Source: Symsagittifera roscoffensis
Taxonomy: Eukaryota > Xenacoelomorpha > Acoela > Convolutidae
Length of the DNA: 64,000 bases
Assembly (NCBI RefSeq): GCF_963678635.1
Contig: NC_087069.1
Coordinates: forward strand, 17,706,660 to 17,770,659
Direction of reading: 5' to 3'
The notes below the pieces were generated by a model that saw only the letters and a program-made list of their open reading frames with translations, was not told the DNA's origin and made no database searches. Position 1 is the stretch's first letter. Every line of letters starts with the position of its first letter. Shown here in pieces: positions 11,171-22,273 of the stretch. The position numbers and the translations under genes are program-made.

Positions 11171-11180
11171 AAATGCAATG

Positions 11181-12776
11181 AAGCAAGCTACTTGAGAAAC
11201 CAAATCTCATGCAACATATTGGATTGAAAAATTAGTTTTGTTTTGTTTCAATGGTGGGTATTCACAAGTACCAAAATGATAAATCAGTCCCATTTATACC
11301 AAAATAAAAAATCAATTGCGTTAGTACCAAAAATATTCAATTGGCTTAAGACGATTAAGCCGACTACTTTAAGCTCCTGGTTTAAGGTCGGCAATTTTGT
11401 GTTTTTCTTTATAGACGAGAAACGCACGGAAGTTGTTGATGAAGTTTTGAATGTGTGTTAATCAGCATGATGTGAGATAAGTTGCGTTTAACCAAAAATA
11501 TCTGCAAACAATTATAAACAAAGACAATCATTGGTACTTGAGCAGGAAAGTACACCACGATCAGGAATGTCGGCAGACTACATACCCGATGCTGATCAGC
11601 GTCTCGAAGTTCATGTTTTGGCGTGAGCTGCAAGTGCATAAGGTGGATTGAAGTTGAATTAAGTAAGGATATTATGATAGTGTTGCTTGTATCTCGTGTT
11701 GCTTGTATCTCGTGTAATGTTAAAGTTATCTTAGTGTTATAGCTAAAACTGTATTTTGTTGTTAGGAATGAATTCTTATCTCAGTCATATTTTTTATGAG
11801 AATTAGCCGATATATTATGAGAACGAAACTGAAAGACTGTGACATTTTCCAGCCCGTTCATCTTCGGTCACATCTCCACCCTGTTCAGCTTAAAACTGCA
11901 ACCAACTTTGGTTAGTTTGAAAAAACAAACGTTTACTCCAGTTTTTTGAGATCGTGATATACATCCAAAGATTTATTGCTGTAAATAAAGCTGCCTGTAT
12001 CTCAATAGAGCAATAGAGCAGTTTGAGGTTGAGGTTGGTTTTCTTCTTCATAAAGTGAAAATCGAACATGACTCCTTAGGCGAGATCCAAAATGACTGCT
12101 TCAATAGTTGTCGGTTCATTTCAATGTTTTACGGTAACATGGGACAGTAGCAAGATTTTCGTCAAATATCTCGAGCAATTTCATTGAACTTTTGCACATA
12201 TTTGGCAGTATATTGTTTTCATTCCAGACAAAGCTTAATTTTTTTCTATTACACGTCGAATCAATCGTTTCACCACACAGTTTTTTTAAGTTCTTGTAGA
12301 AGTTAGATCAAAATACATTTGTGGCGTTTTTTTTAGTAAAGTGTTTCACTCTACAAAAGGAGCGGTCAGTTTAAATGCCGAAACATCAGCATCCGCATTT
12401 TAAGTTGAAGGTCTTGTAATTGGTTTCTGGTTCATGGTAAGTCAATGGTAAAAATTGGAATTCATCTCAAAAAATTGAAATTGTTTAACACGATAAGATT
12501 TGATATAAACCGACCTTATAACCATTTTATTAGATGAACTTATTTTTTTAGACAGCGTTCTATCTACCTCAAACTAGGCTGAAACCCATGAAATTTCAAA
12601 GCGTACTAAAACTTCGAACTTGAGAAAAAAATTACATCACAAGGAAAATATGTATATCACTGCGTCGATATTCAAGTTTACCGGAACTTTATAATGAAAA
12701 ACCAACAAAATCTACCTCGTACATAAGTTTAATGCATGGCATCACTCCTTATAAGCTAGTTACTTGTCATCAGCTC
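11181..12776. other. Mostly unassigned DNA
   Basis: A 16-base tandem duplication (GTTGCTTGTATCTCGT twice, about 11680-11715) and a less AT-rich patch at 11520-11640 are the only landmarks. The patch can be read as a short minus-strand first exon (ATG at 11614, donor GTATGT from 11585) or as a short plus-strand frame, and neither is supported by a second exon. Confidence 0.4.
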
Positions 12777-15640
12777 TTATAAGCTCAATGGTTTTGTATG
12801 AATTCCATCATCTTAATCTTGTCTTTTTGGGTAAAAAAACTAAGTCCTTTGTTTGTTCATTTGTGGCTACCATATGGTTTACGGTTCTGAGTTCTCTATT
12901 TGTGGATGTTATGTTGTTTGCTTCATCGATCACTCTTCTGTACTTTGATATAATTCCGTCTTCAGACTCATCTTGAACTCGTTTGGTCAAATCTTTACTC
13001 CTGAATTTGAACTTATCTGATTTGTTGTCATAGCATTTCTGAAATAGCATCTGAAATAGCATTTCTGTACATCTAAATTACTCTTTAAAAAGTCCTGGCT
13101 ACCGTTTATCGTGCTTTTTATGCGTACTGCAATTCGTTCGAGAGAAGACATTAGAATTTGCATCTACTTTGAAAAAGTCTCTGCAACCATTTTCCCTCAT
13201 TTTTTCCCAAATAGCTCTATGATCTGGTTGGATACAGTCATATAAGCTTTCATCAGCAAGTTCAAAGTAAAGTGAGTCTCTGACCATCCCAACTGTTCAA
13301 ACTTTTTACACAAGTATCATCACAGAAATTGTCAAAGAAGTTGTAATACAGCTTCAACATTCTCAGTATTGCTTCGTGTGGTAAAAAAAAATCCAACAAT
13401 GATGGGTTCTCTCTCTTCAATGGTTGTTTTCAGCACTTCAACCTCATACAAAACGTTCTCAACTGTGCTCAGTCTTTTAAATATTGGTTCATTGATTGCC
13501 CTATGAGTTTTTTCATCGTTCAGATATTTTGTGATTGTACGCGTGGATCTATCTATCTATGATCTGATATCCTTTGGAGGAATTACCCAGAACTTTCATT
13601 ACTTCTGCTACAATTCCTGAGAGAGAGTTTTCAGCTCATGCTCTTCTAGCATCAACCAGTGACTGTTCAAAACTGTGGAAATCTTTTCGTCATGAGTACT
13701 GAACAAAGCGGTAAATTTTGGTGCACTGCAAGCCAAGTTCCAAATAAAAATTGAACAGAGGAGATATAACTGTTCCATTTTCTTCCTTGAAACTAGATAT
13801 CAGCATTCTCTGAGGATATTTCAACACTTCGTTCTCGATTGCATAGTTTTTCATGTAGTCTCCAATTTAGTTTGTTCCAAGTTCGATGTTTTGAAAACTG
13901 GAAGAAAATTGGCAAACTTTGATTTTAGTTCATGTGGAACAACTACCTTGCAAAATCAAACTTATTTATCCAAAACCAAAGTGAGATCCATCTTATTTTT
14001 TGCTAAAAATGGGTCTTAAATAAAGAAGGCTATTGATCATACCAACGATTTTGAAGTTTTCCCACCATTCACACTCCCATCTTTCTTCAATCTCATATCC
14101 TCTCTTTAATATTTTCCCGTCTCAATTCATTCATCTCTCTCTTCTTATTACCTCGTTCAATATCCCGATGTGTTAACGAGGAACGAGCTTCTTGACAGGA
14201 ACAGAAATGGTAGAAAAATTCCATTGCGCCGAACACTGCTTTGCAGAGATCACAAAAACCGTCCACATCAAAACAGTCAATTTTCTCTTTTTTCCAGATG
14301 TAAAAAAGCTCTCAGCTTCGCTTTCTGGTCTTTTTTCCTGAAAGAAAGACTTGAAATTATTCCTAAAGTCGCAAGATTGGTTATGTCTAGCTTTAAATTT
14401 CTGCATATCAGTGTCAAACTCCCATCTCGTGTACAGTCATGTTGGCATATCTTGACAAATTGAGAAAGGGTAAAGCTGGCTTGCATCAATTCCATCAATC
14501 GATTTACGTATAATTGATGAACCTCTGATTAATTTTTCATCAACTACAGCTTTTCGAGTGAAATCATGGGAATGTCCACCGGCCGTGTCTTCTCGAATCC
14601 TTATAACTTTCGCAAAAAGGATAAAATTTATTTAATTTGTAGATTTGTTTAGACACATCTTTGCTATACTGGGAAGCTTACATCGAAGTTTTAACATATC
14701 GATCCCCTTGATATGTTAAGAATGAACTCTTTTCTGGTTTGCTTTCAGGGTTGGAACAACATGCTTGTTGTTGTATCACTTCAAAAAGTCTTTGAACATG
14801 GTCTTTCCGTTGTTCTGCCAAGTATCTTGTAAGTAATTGTAATTATCCAAACCAGATGGCGGTACAGTCCTGATTTGAAGCCTTTTCAGCGCTTGCTGCT
14901 CGTCAAGGCCATTCTTTCTCGGTTTCTCATTTTCATGTCGTATGTCGGAGTAAAGGCTCAGGTAAGACAGAGTCCGGACGTCCCATAGAGATGATTTTTA
15001 GCAAAGCAGCAAAAATTGTCTTATTTGTGATCATCTTGAATCGCCACTTTTTGTTTTGACGTTCTTGAGTACAATGCTTCACAATATCATACTTTTCTAC
15101 TTTCCCTTGAAGTATTATCAAGTCTGCTTTGGTACTAGCAAATAAGGTTTTTTCAAATAAAGTTGTGTTTTCATGGGCGTAGAAATATTGATATTCACCA
15201 GTCTCGATATTTCGAAGAACAATCCCCAGAGCAATGTTGATTTTTGCTGCGGAACCGAGCTTGTTGGGAATTCCGCAATTTTCTCGTTGATTAGTTTAGT
15301 TTCTACCTTATGTCTACCTTATGTCCATCTTAAGTTGAATACCCAATGTGTCCCTTTTTCCATCTTCGTATCTACCAGAAAATGTAAACAAGCACTAAGT
15401 TCCTCCTTCAGTTTTTTACCATCCTCCCCTTCTTCCTCCACAGTCTTGTTGAAGTCCAATGCAGAATCACTGGGATTCCGTTGCTCAGCTCCATGTTTGT
15501 TTCTCCGATGTTGTTGGAGAGAGTAGTAATTTGAGAATTCTTGTTCACAAGAAGAACAAACAGCTACCTGCTTGGAATGTGATGGAGCATTCTTCTTGGC
15601 CATGTGATAGTTCATTTCTAACTGATTGCAAGTGAACTAC
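12777..15640 (-). pseudogene. Fossil Polinton/Maverick-type protein-primed family B DNA polymerase
   Basis: Several reading frames on the minus strand, in the right order, match the polymerase gene of Polinton (Maverick, adintovirus-like) elements. From the N-terminal side (15640 downward) they are: a C2H2 finger (CSSCEQEFSNYYSLQQHRR, about 15530-15570), an ITNKTIFAALLKII..LPEPLLRH block (about 14940-15050), a TVPPSGLDNYNYLQDTW and KDFLK block (about 14780-14880), the palm motif DASQLYP (about 14475), FKARHN and SFFQEKRPESEAESFF (14300-14400), the block around the catalytic region ending HKKHDKR (13099-13287), then KYRRVIDEANNITSTNRELR and a C-terminal DGIHTKPLSL before the stop near 12777. 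In life the enzyme replicates the element's own DNA. It is broken in many places (ten or more) and cannot be active. Identification rests on remembered family motifs and is strong for the family, less so for the exact lineage. Confidence 0.85.
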
Positions 15641-16564
15641 TTATAATCAGGACAAAAAAGCACATTATTTCTGAAGTCGAGCTGCATGCGCCCTAATATA
15701 TGTGTCTACAATCTCCACACTTGATTTTCTCATTGCGGTTTAGTCAAAGAGATGACTTTTGAACCGAGTATTGAGAATCAAAGTAATTCCCAACTCCCAT
15801 TAGCCAATTTTGTCAAAACTCTCCTTCAAATCTCCTTATTCTTCTATTTCATTACAGATTTTTTGAAGTTCAAAATCTTGCATGACAAGGTATGGAAAAC
15901 TGTTTCCAGAAATTTTCTTTGAAAAGTTCATCCATTTCGAGCTATCCTCTCAAATTAACACCAAAATTAAAGAAGTTGAATATTCTATCAATAATCAACA
16001 ATTTCTCATTGATAAATTACAAAAAATTCAAATGAGTTGATGAACAACTTTGTGGAAATGCTTTTTTTTTATTATTTTCTTTATTTTGTTAAACATATTT
16101 GTAAAAGCTTTTAGTTTTACGGCAAACAAATTATGGCCATTTATTTTTGCGATTGCTTTTGTGTATACTTTTGCATACTTGGATGACTTAATTCCGCCAC
16201 TCAAGTACGATTTTAATATAAATTGTATACGATTTTGATTGGAAACGACAAATTGAACAAACTACCTTAAGCGGAGATTTATTCCTGATTGGATATGATT
16301 TTTATACACCTTTCATACTTGGGAGCTGAATTCTGATTGGATACGACTACCGTCTATAGAAGAAAAGTCTGATTAAAAAAAAATCTACTCAATTGAGTTG
16401 AAGGTACACCTCACTTTCAAATCAAAATCAATTTATTTTCAACTTAACTACCGTAAAATAGCTCCTCACTCAGCTCTAAACATTTTAGTTGCAACTTAAC
16501 TACCGTCAACTACCTCCTCTCTTAGCAATATATTCTTTTCACTCTGTACCTTTATGTCATCTTA
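15641..16564. other. AT-rich spacer between polymerase fossil and the 161-codon ORF
   Basis: Non-coding by eye. It holds a triple phrase around 16230-16345 (ACGATTTT..GATTGGA..ACGA, TGATTGGATATGATTTTTATAC, GATTGGATACGACTACCGT) that looks like a short degenerate tandem repeat. Confidence 0.4.
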
Positions 16565-17050
16565 TTGCTCAAAATGATCTTCTCAGTGCAAAACAGGACA
16601 CTTATGTACTCGGTAGAACTTTTGCCTGATCTAGTACAAATGAAAGTGCGACAAACAGTCTCTGAAGTTTTTTTGGCACCAATGGGCATCCCAATCCACG
16701 TCTGGCCCATGGTGGAAGTGTTGCGAAGGGATTTCATCGAACATCGTATTTTGCACGTTCCCATCACCGAGAATCAGTTTGGAACGATGGGAATGATGTC
16801 ACAGATTGCAGAACAAGTTGGGATGGACTATCCCGACGTTTATGACTCCTGGTCTGAACTTGTCAAAGATTTCCTCTCTCCCTGGGAAAAAGAGGGATCT
16901 GTGGAGAGGGGTTTTCTGAACCAAGAACACCAATCAGCGAACCACCAAGACAACCATCCGCTTTGCGCTCTATCACGACCTTGCAAAACTCTTCAGCTGC
17001 TCGACAGCTCTTTGATTTGTAATAAACTTGGTTGTTGTCTCGTGTTTTAA
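16565..17050 (+). CDS. Unrecognised 161-codon protein
   Basis: The frame has a balanced, non-AT-driven composition unlike its surroundings, with stretches such as MGIPIHVWPMVEVLRRDFIE and FGTMGMMSQIAEQVGMDYPD. It is mixed alpha/beta in look, with no signal peptide, no membrane segment and no motif I can assign. A cleavage signal AATAAA lies at about 17021, just inside the end of the frame, so the true C-terminus is uncertain. It lies 0.9 kb from the polymerase fossil and on the opposite strand, so it may be a cargo gene of the same Polinton or an unrelated host or transposon gene. The sequence TTCTCAG just inside the frame could also be a splice acceptor, making this a last exon. Function unknown. 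Confidence 0.5.
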   Translation: MLKMIFSVQNRTLMYSVELLPDLVQMKVRQTVSEVFLAPMGIPIHVWPMVEVLRRDFIEHRILHVPITENQFGTMGMMSQIAEQVGMDYPDVYDSWSELVKDFLSPWEKEGSVERGFLNQEHQSANHQDNHPLCALSRPCKTLQLLDSSLICNKLGCCLVF

Positions 17051-18250
17051 TTTATTTTAATTTATTTTCTTTGCATCTAGTGTTTTTATTTTGAAGATAC
17101 AGGAAAAAAGGAGTTAACTAACAGGTAATTGAAAAATTTGTTGAAACAACTTCGCACCCGGATTAAAAATCAAACTAACTTTGCAATTGGCAAGTATTCT
17201 TACAGCATTTTATTGTTGCAAATTGGTTAAAAAATCAAATAAATTTCAACTCCTCGTAAAAATTTTTGCATTGTTTATGCACACATGATCAAAAATTCAT
17301 TACAGTTTTTGCGTACGTGATCAAAACTGTACAATAATTCTTACACCCCGCGACATTTTTCACAACCTTTCAAGCACACATGATGAAAAATTTTAGATAA
17401 CTTTCCAAACCTATTTTTGTTTCAATAAAAAATTCGTACAAAGTTTTTGCATTTCACGAACAATAATATTAATTTTCTCGCATTTTAAAGAAAATCTTAA
17501 CAATACTTTCTTGCCATAATAAGAAATAACATTTATGATTTTCTTTGTTCTAAACCTAATAAGTAAAAATCCATTTTTAACAATGTATGTTGATCAAAAA
17601 CATCAGAAAAACAGTGTAATAAGATGGGGAATAGCACTCAAAACCATCAACTATGAAAAAAAAATTAGCCTTTCTGTAGAAAATTTTTTGCAATAAGCTT
17701 TTTAAATTTTTGCATATCCATAAGAAAAAAGAAATTAGGTTTTTGCATTTGTTTTTTTTTATAAAAACACAAAAAAAAACTTGCATCTTACACAAAATTG
17801 TCATCAAAGGTTCCGCACACTTGTTTACAAAAATCAAAACCTTTTTTCCATGTTGCAGAAAACGTTTATAAATTTTTTTTGCACACGTAATAGAGAAACT
17901 AAAGAAAACTACGCATTTTTAGAAACATATCAACAACTTTTATCGCAACTGGAAGAAAATTGTATCAATTTTTTCTTACACTGTTAATAATTAAAATTTA
18001 TTAAGTTTTTGTTCTGAATTTGATGCATTTATGTTGATCAAAAACATCAGAAAAAAATGTATTAAGATGAGTAAAAGCATTAGAGTTCATCAATATCGAA
18101 GTTTTTTTTTTCAATAGTTTATCACGTTTTATTACAAAATTAATTATTTTTTGGCATATACTTAAGAAAAAATAAGTTAGGTTTTTGCATATAATTTTTG
18201 AAAAACCACAAAAAAACAATCTATTTTCAAAAAAGTTTTGCACCTGCTAT
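17051..18250. repeat. AT-rich DNA with a diverged 0.44-kb tandem duplication
   Basis: About 17587-17800 and 18030-18245 share the order TGTTGATCAAAAACATCAGAAAAA, AAGATG, TTTTTGCATAT, AAGAAAAAA..TTAGGTTTTTGCAT and ACAAAAAAA. The copies are about 440 bases apart and strongly diverged. Just upstream (17265-17400) the phrase GCACACATGATCAAAAATT and variants (GCGTACGTGATCAAAA, GCACACATGATGAAAAATT) recur three times. No protein is encoded. Confidence 0.6.
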
Positions 18251-20574
18251 AAAAATGAATGAAATATCTGCTTACTCGTTGAAAAAAATCATATCAAATT
18301 TTGTATTTTACTTGTTAAAGATTACATAAAACTTCAAAATCTTTAAAATGAAAGACTATTAAATTTGACCAAGATCAATTCATAGAAAGGTGAAAGTTTC
18401 CACCAACAAAGAAGATGTCATTAACTTTCTACACGTTAATTTTTAAACTAGACAATAACCATACAATTTTTCGAGGAGTCTTTGCCCATTAACTTCTAGA
18501 ATCTTCTAAAATTCTACAAAAACACATTAAAAATGTATCCAATCAGACTTTCACATTAAACTCTAAGATGATGAAATTGGCCAAATATTTTAGTGAATTT
18601 AGATATTTCGCTATTTCTTGTTTTCAAATCTGAATAAAACTACTCAATCAAAGTTGTGAAAAAAGAGTCGTTTTCAAGGAAACTCTTCCTTTTTTCAGAT
18701 AACTTTCCAAAGCTAACCTTGTTTCAACAAAAAGTCTGTACAAGTCATGTACAACGTTCATAAACGAAAAATCCATCAATCTGGTAAGATAATATTTTGT
18801 TTTTTAAATCAATGAGGCGGAAATTTTTGAGAAAAATTGAATCTTTTCAGATGGTTTCAGAACCCCTTTTTCAGCTGGTTTTTAGATACATTCGAGAAGA
18901 ACTGTTTTCATTTTATTCAAAAAACTCCTACAGTTCAGTTCAATCTATTTTTAATAATGAAACTTTTAAAAGAAACGGAAAACAAGCCCAAAGTTGAAAC
19001 CGATCAAAATAGAACGAACGATTGCCTGCATCCAGTTTGAAATTGGTACCGAATCTATCAAGATTCTGAAAATTAATAAAACCTACCAAACTAATGAGCA
19101 AAATATCATAGACCTTTCGGAATAGAAAGACCTCGAGAGTAAAATAACCAGAGATTTTTGAAAAGAGTAAGTTTTGTCTGAGACACCTTCCAGAAAAAAG
19201 GGGTTTCATATGATTCAAATGGAAAATTTTTTGATGAAATTGCGGATCTGGGATACGGAAACAGTTTCAATTTTCTTTTTAAAAAAATTACTACAAAGAA
19301 CAGTTTTTGGAGAAATGGTTGAGTTTTACATCTTCTGCAGAAATCTAAAGAAGTGTTTCAGTCCCCTCAAAATTCCCCTGCTATATTGACAAAAAAAACG
19401 AAACAGTTCATGATAGAAGGTGCATGAAGGAAATAAAAATGAATCAACAGGATAAATTATGTCTGTTGAGAAGAAAACATGGTGGTACACAAGAAGACGA
19501 AGGTGACAACAAACTCGAAAATTAACTCAAAATTTGTTTCAAACTGAACTCCTTTTCTAGCACATTTAAAAAAATTCCTATATGCAAGTATAATGCAAAT
19601 TTCTTCATTATCAACTGAATATTTTGAAACAAATTGTTACTTTATTTTGATTTAACTGTGAAAACTACTGAAAGAACCCTTACTATAAGTTTTTTAGCTC
19701 ATCAAAAATCTTGCATAATGTTCAGAACCATGATCATCAAAAAAACAATCAAGTATTTCAAACAAATTTGATTCATATTTTGAGTGATGTCCTTTTCGAA
19801 TTCTGTCCAGAAACGCTGAACCAAAAGTTAGGGCGGACGCATGTTTTTGATTAGAACTTAGATAATATCTCTTGAACTTTGCTTATCTTCTGAACTTTTC
19901 GATGCAACAATGCTTCTGTAAAATCAGTGTTTGTACAAATTGTAAAGACAGTCAATTTCTTGATAAAATGTAATGATTTTTATCTATTCTCTTAAAACTT
20001 TGTATAGGAGAAATTCCTAATAATTTTGAATCGAACTTGCAACCCGCAATAACTTGCAACCCGCAAATGGAACACGCAATAATCCTGTCTTACTTTTGAT
20101 TTTTCGTATAACTCGTTGAAACAAAAAAATAAAAAAATCATGTTTTTTCATTACTTTCTGAATAAAAGCTGGAGAGAGCTTGACACATAGCAGCTGCCAT
20201 CTGGAAGAATTATTTTCTGCGGGTTTTGTGGATATAAATTTAGGAGAAGTAACGCCTACGCAGTTTCCATGGATTCCAGAATTCCATATTTAGTACTACT
20301 TCCTTATATGGAAATCATGATGAGTCATGATGTTTACTTCCATTTTCATTTAATCTCAAAATATTTTCTCTCACTTTTCCTCATCTGATCAATTTGCTTA
20401 TCGAAAAGGTACTTCAGAAAAGACACTAGTCCTTGTTAAATTGAATTTTCAATTAATCAAACAAGTAATGGGAAAATTTTACTTTGAACCATGCTTCCAA
20501 TTGCTAAAGAAAAATGACTCAATTTGAAAATAGCAGCAAGTCTACCTTGGAGAAAAAAAGGAGAGATGATATAA
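18251..20574. other. AT-rich DNA, nothing recognised
   Basis: Overlapping open frames at 18797-19040 and 19174-19389 show no conserved motif. A short direct repeat, AACTTGCAACCCGCAA (about 20035-20068), is the only clear structure. Confidence 0.4.
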
Positions 20575-20870
20575 GCAATGCGGTATACTTTTATTCACGA
20601 TCTTGAAAGCCTTAGACTCGAACCTATATATGAAGCCAAACCTGGAAAACAATCAACTTAGGATCAGGTGCTCGACATCTGTAATAGAGTGTACGAAATA
20701 GCAACATACGACATAAGGAGGTTGGGTGTCACAATCAGGAAGTACAGTGTGAACAAACCACCCTACATTCAGATTCGACTTTTCACTACAGAGGGACAAA
20801 AAGACATGAAGCAAGTTGCCTATTTCAAAATAATTTAATTGAACTCAAAGAACTCGCCCAAATTGTGGGA
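20575..20870 (+). pseudogene. Decayed coding piece of unknown family
   Basis: On the plus strand the sequence reads with low AT bias as LESLRLEPIYEAKPGKQST, then QVLDICNRVYEIATYDIRRL, GVTIRKYSVNKPPYIQIRLF and QKDMKQVAYFK, with a further coding-like stretch IELKELAQIVGDFM close by. It looks like a small alpha/beta protein. I do not recognise the family. Its position between polymerase and capsid fossils makes a Polinton accessory gene possible, which is inference only. It is broken and short, with no start signal I trust. Confidence 0.4.
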
Positions 20871-21774
20871 GACTTTATGTTTGTTGATAATTGTAGAGTT
20901 CAGTAATACTTTGTGATGTTTATTACGCTTGGTAATTGGAGTATTTTGGTTCCAAAACTATTTTTCCGCACCGAAGTGTACATTTAGAGCTAGAAACTGA
21001 AAAAAAATTGATTGAGTACATAAACTTCAAATAATTTAGTTTTCCAGAGTTTCTTTAACAAATTACTAAAACAATGTTCTTCTGCTGTTTTCTTTCAACT
21101 TTTGTCTAATTTGGACAATAATACAAATCAGGATGTAATTATAGTTGAAAAATTAACAATGTTCTGTATATCAATACTTTTTTCATAAATTGGGATTTTG
21201 ATTGATCACATCAAAAATATCAACGGATAAATAATGCAGTTTTTTGAATTTTTCAATAAACATATAAAAAATTTAAAACAATTCGAAAAAAATTTGAAAA
21301 GAGAAGCTGGTGATCTTAAAAAAAATTTGATTTCAGCTAGATAAATGTTTCTATGAAAAACATATAACTTAAAAAAACTGGTGAGGAATAGTGATAGAAA
21401 AAGGTATTGCCAGATTTAAGAAATATGTTTTAAATTACAGATCTAAAAATTGACTGATCAAGAAGTAAATAACAAAACAAAAGAAAATACTATAAATTAA
21501 AAAGACGAGGAAAATTATAAATTTTGAGTGAATCAGTATGACTGATTTTCAAATTGCTTACACATAGGTTTTCTAATAAGCTTCGATAAAAATATTATCT
21601 AGAAGGTTTTCATCTGTTCGTTAGTATGATCAATATTTTCAAAAGATGGAATGCTCAATTCTGATAAATTGATATTAAAATGGTGTGAATTGGCATTATA
21701 GTTGAATACCAATTTTAATTGATTTTTATAAAATGTATAAAAAGTCCTTTATAGATAAGGCTCGGAACTGATAT
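20871..21774. other. AT-rich DNA, nothing recognised
   Basis: No coding-like stretch, inverted repeat or tandem array is visible in this 0.9 kb. Confidence 0.4.
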
Positions 21775-21960
21775 CAAAACTGTTGAAAGTTCTAGATTAA
21801 TTAGAGTTTCATTCTGATCAGGTGATGTCAAAACTGTTGAAAGTTTCCTGAGAAGAAAAGCTTGATTCTGCTTGGCGGATCTCAAAACTGTTGAAAGTTC
21901 CCTGATAAGTGAAGCTTGATTCTGATTGGATGATATCAAAAAAAATTTGAAAGTTTTTTA
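21775..21960. repeat. 54-bp minisatellite, about 3.5 copies
   Basis: The phrase CAAAACTGTTGAAAGTT starts at 21775, 21829 and 21883, and a decayed form at 21937, exactly 54 bases apart. Because 54 is a multiple of three, the array produces an apparent 18-residue protein repeat on the minus strand, which I regard as a by-product. Confidence 0.85.
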
Positions 21961-22027
21961 GTTCCATTCAGGTTGGTTGATTCATATTTCAGCCACACCA
22001 AATAGGATGAATACAATCTGGTGTCTT

Positions 22028-22273
22028 TTACGTTAGAAATAAATGTTCTTCTTTGAGCTGATATCTCACAACATCTGGTTTTCCATGCTCAAGCACAGAA
22101 AGACCATATCCACAGTATTGAGGTTGCTTAAAAATTTGGGTGTTGTACTCCGGTGTATTAGGTTCAAATCCCGCAACAGCCACGAGCAAAAACTCCAGAT
22201 CGAAATATACGACCAGCGGTACACGATCGGCATAATTTTTGAGACGATGCTGATAAAATTCTGGTTTAGGCAT
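22028..22273 (-). pseudogene. Fossil piece of a Polinton-type DNA polymerase (exonuclease region)
   Basis: An 81-codon frame contains PLVVYFDLEFLLVAVAGFEP followed by QPQYCGYGLSVLEHGKPD. This matches the start of the 3'-5' exonuclease domain in Polinton-type family B polymerases (pattern I/V-Y-x-D-x-E, then a GY/GF..V turn). It lies 6.4 kb upstream, in transcription sense, of the N-terminal end of the polymerase fossil at 12777-15640. It cannot be simply continuous with that copy and is best read as part of another insertion or a rearranged one. Too short to be functional. Confidence 0.7.

Noticed and set aside
11586-11614. Short first exon (ATG AAC TTC GAG ..) with donor GTATGT on the minus strand
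   Set aside because: Only nine codons; the phase does not fit the exon at 2803-2986, and the plus strand of the same patch also reads as protein-like. Left as an unassigned patch.
21715-21939. 74-codon minus-strand frame with LSTVL repeats
   Set aside because: It is produced by the 54-bp minisatellite.
22160-22180. GGTTCAAATCC, a perfect pol III B-box, suggesting a tRNA-derived SINE
   Set aside because: It falls inside the reverse strand of the polymerase exonuclease piece, where the same bases encode AGFEPN, and there is no A-box at the right distance.
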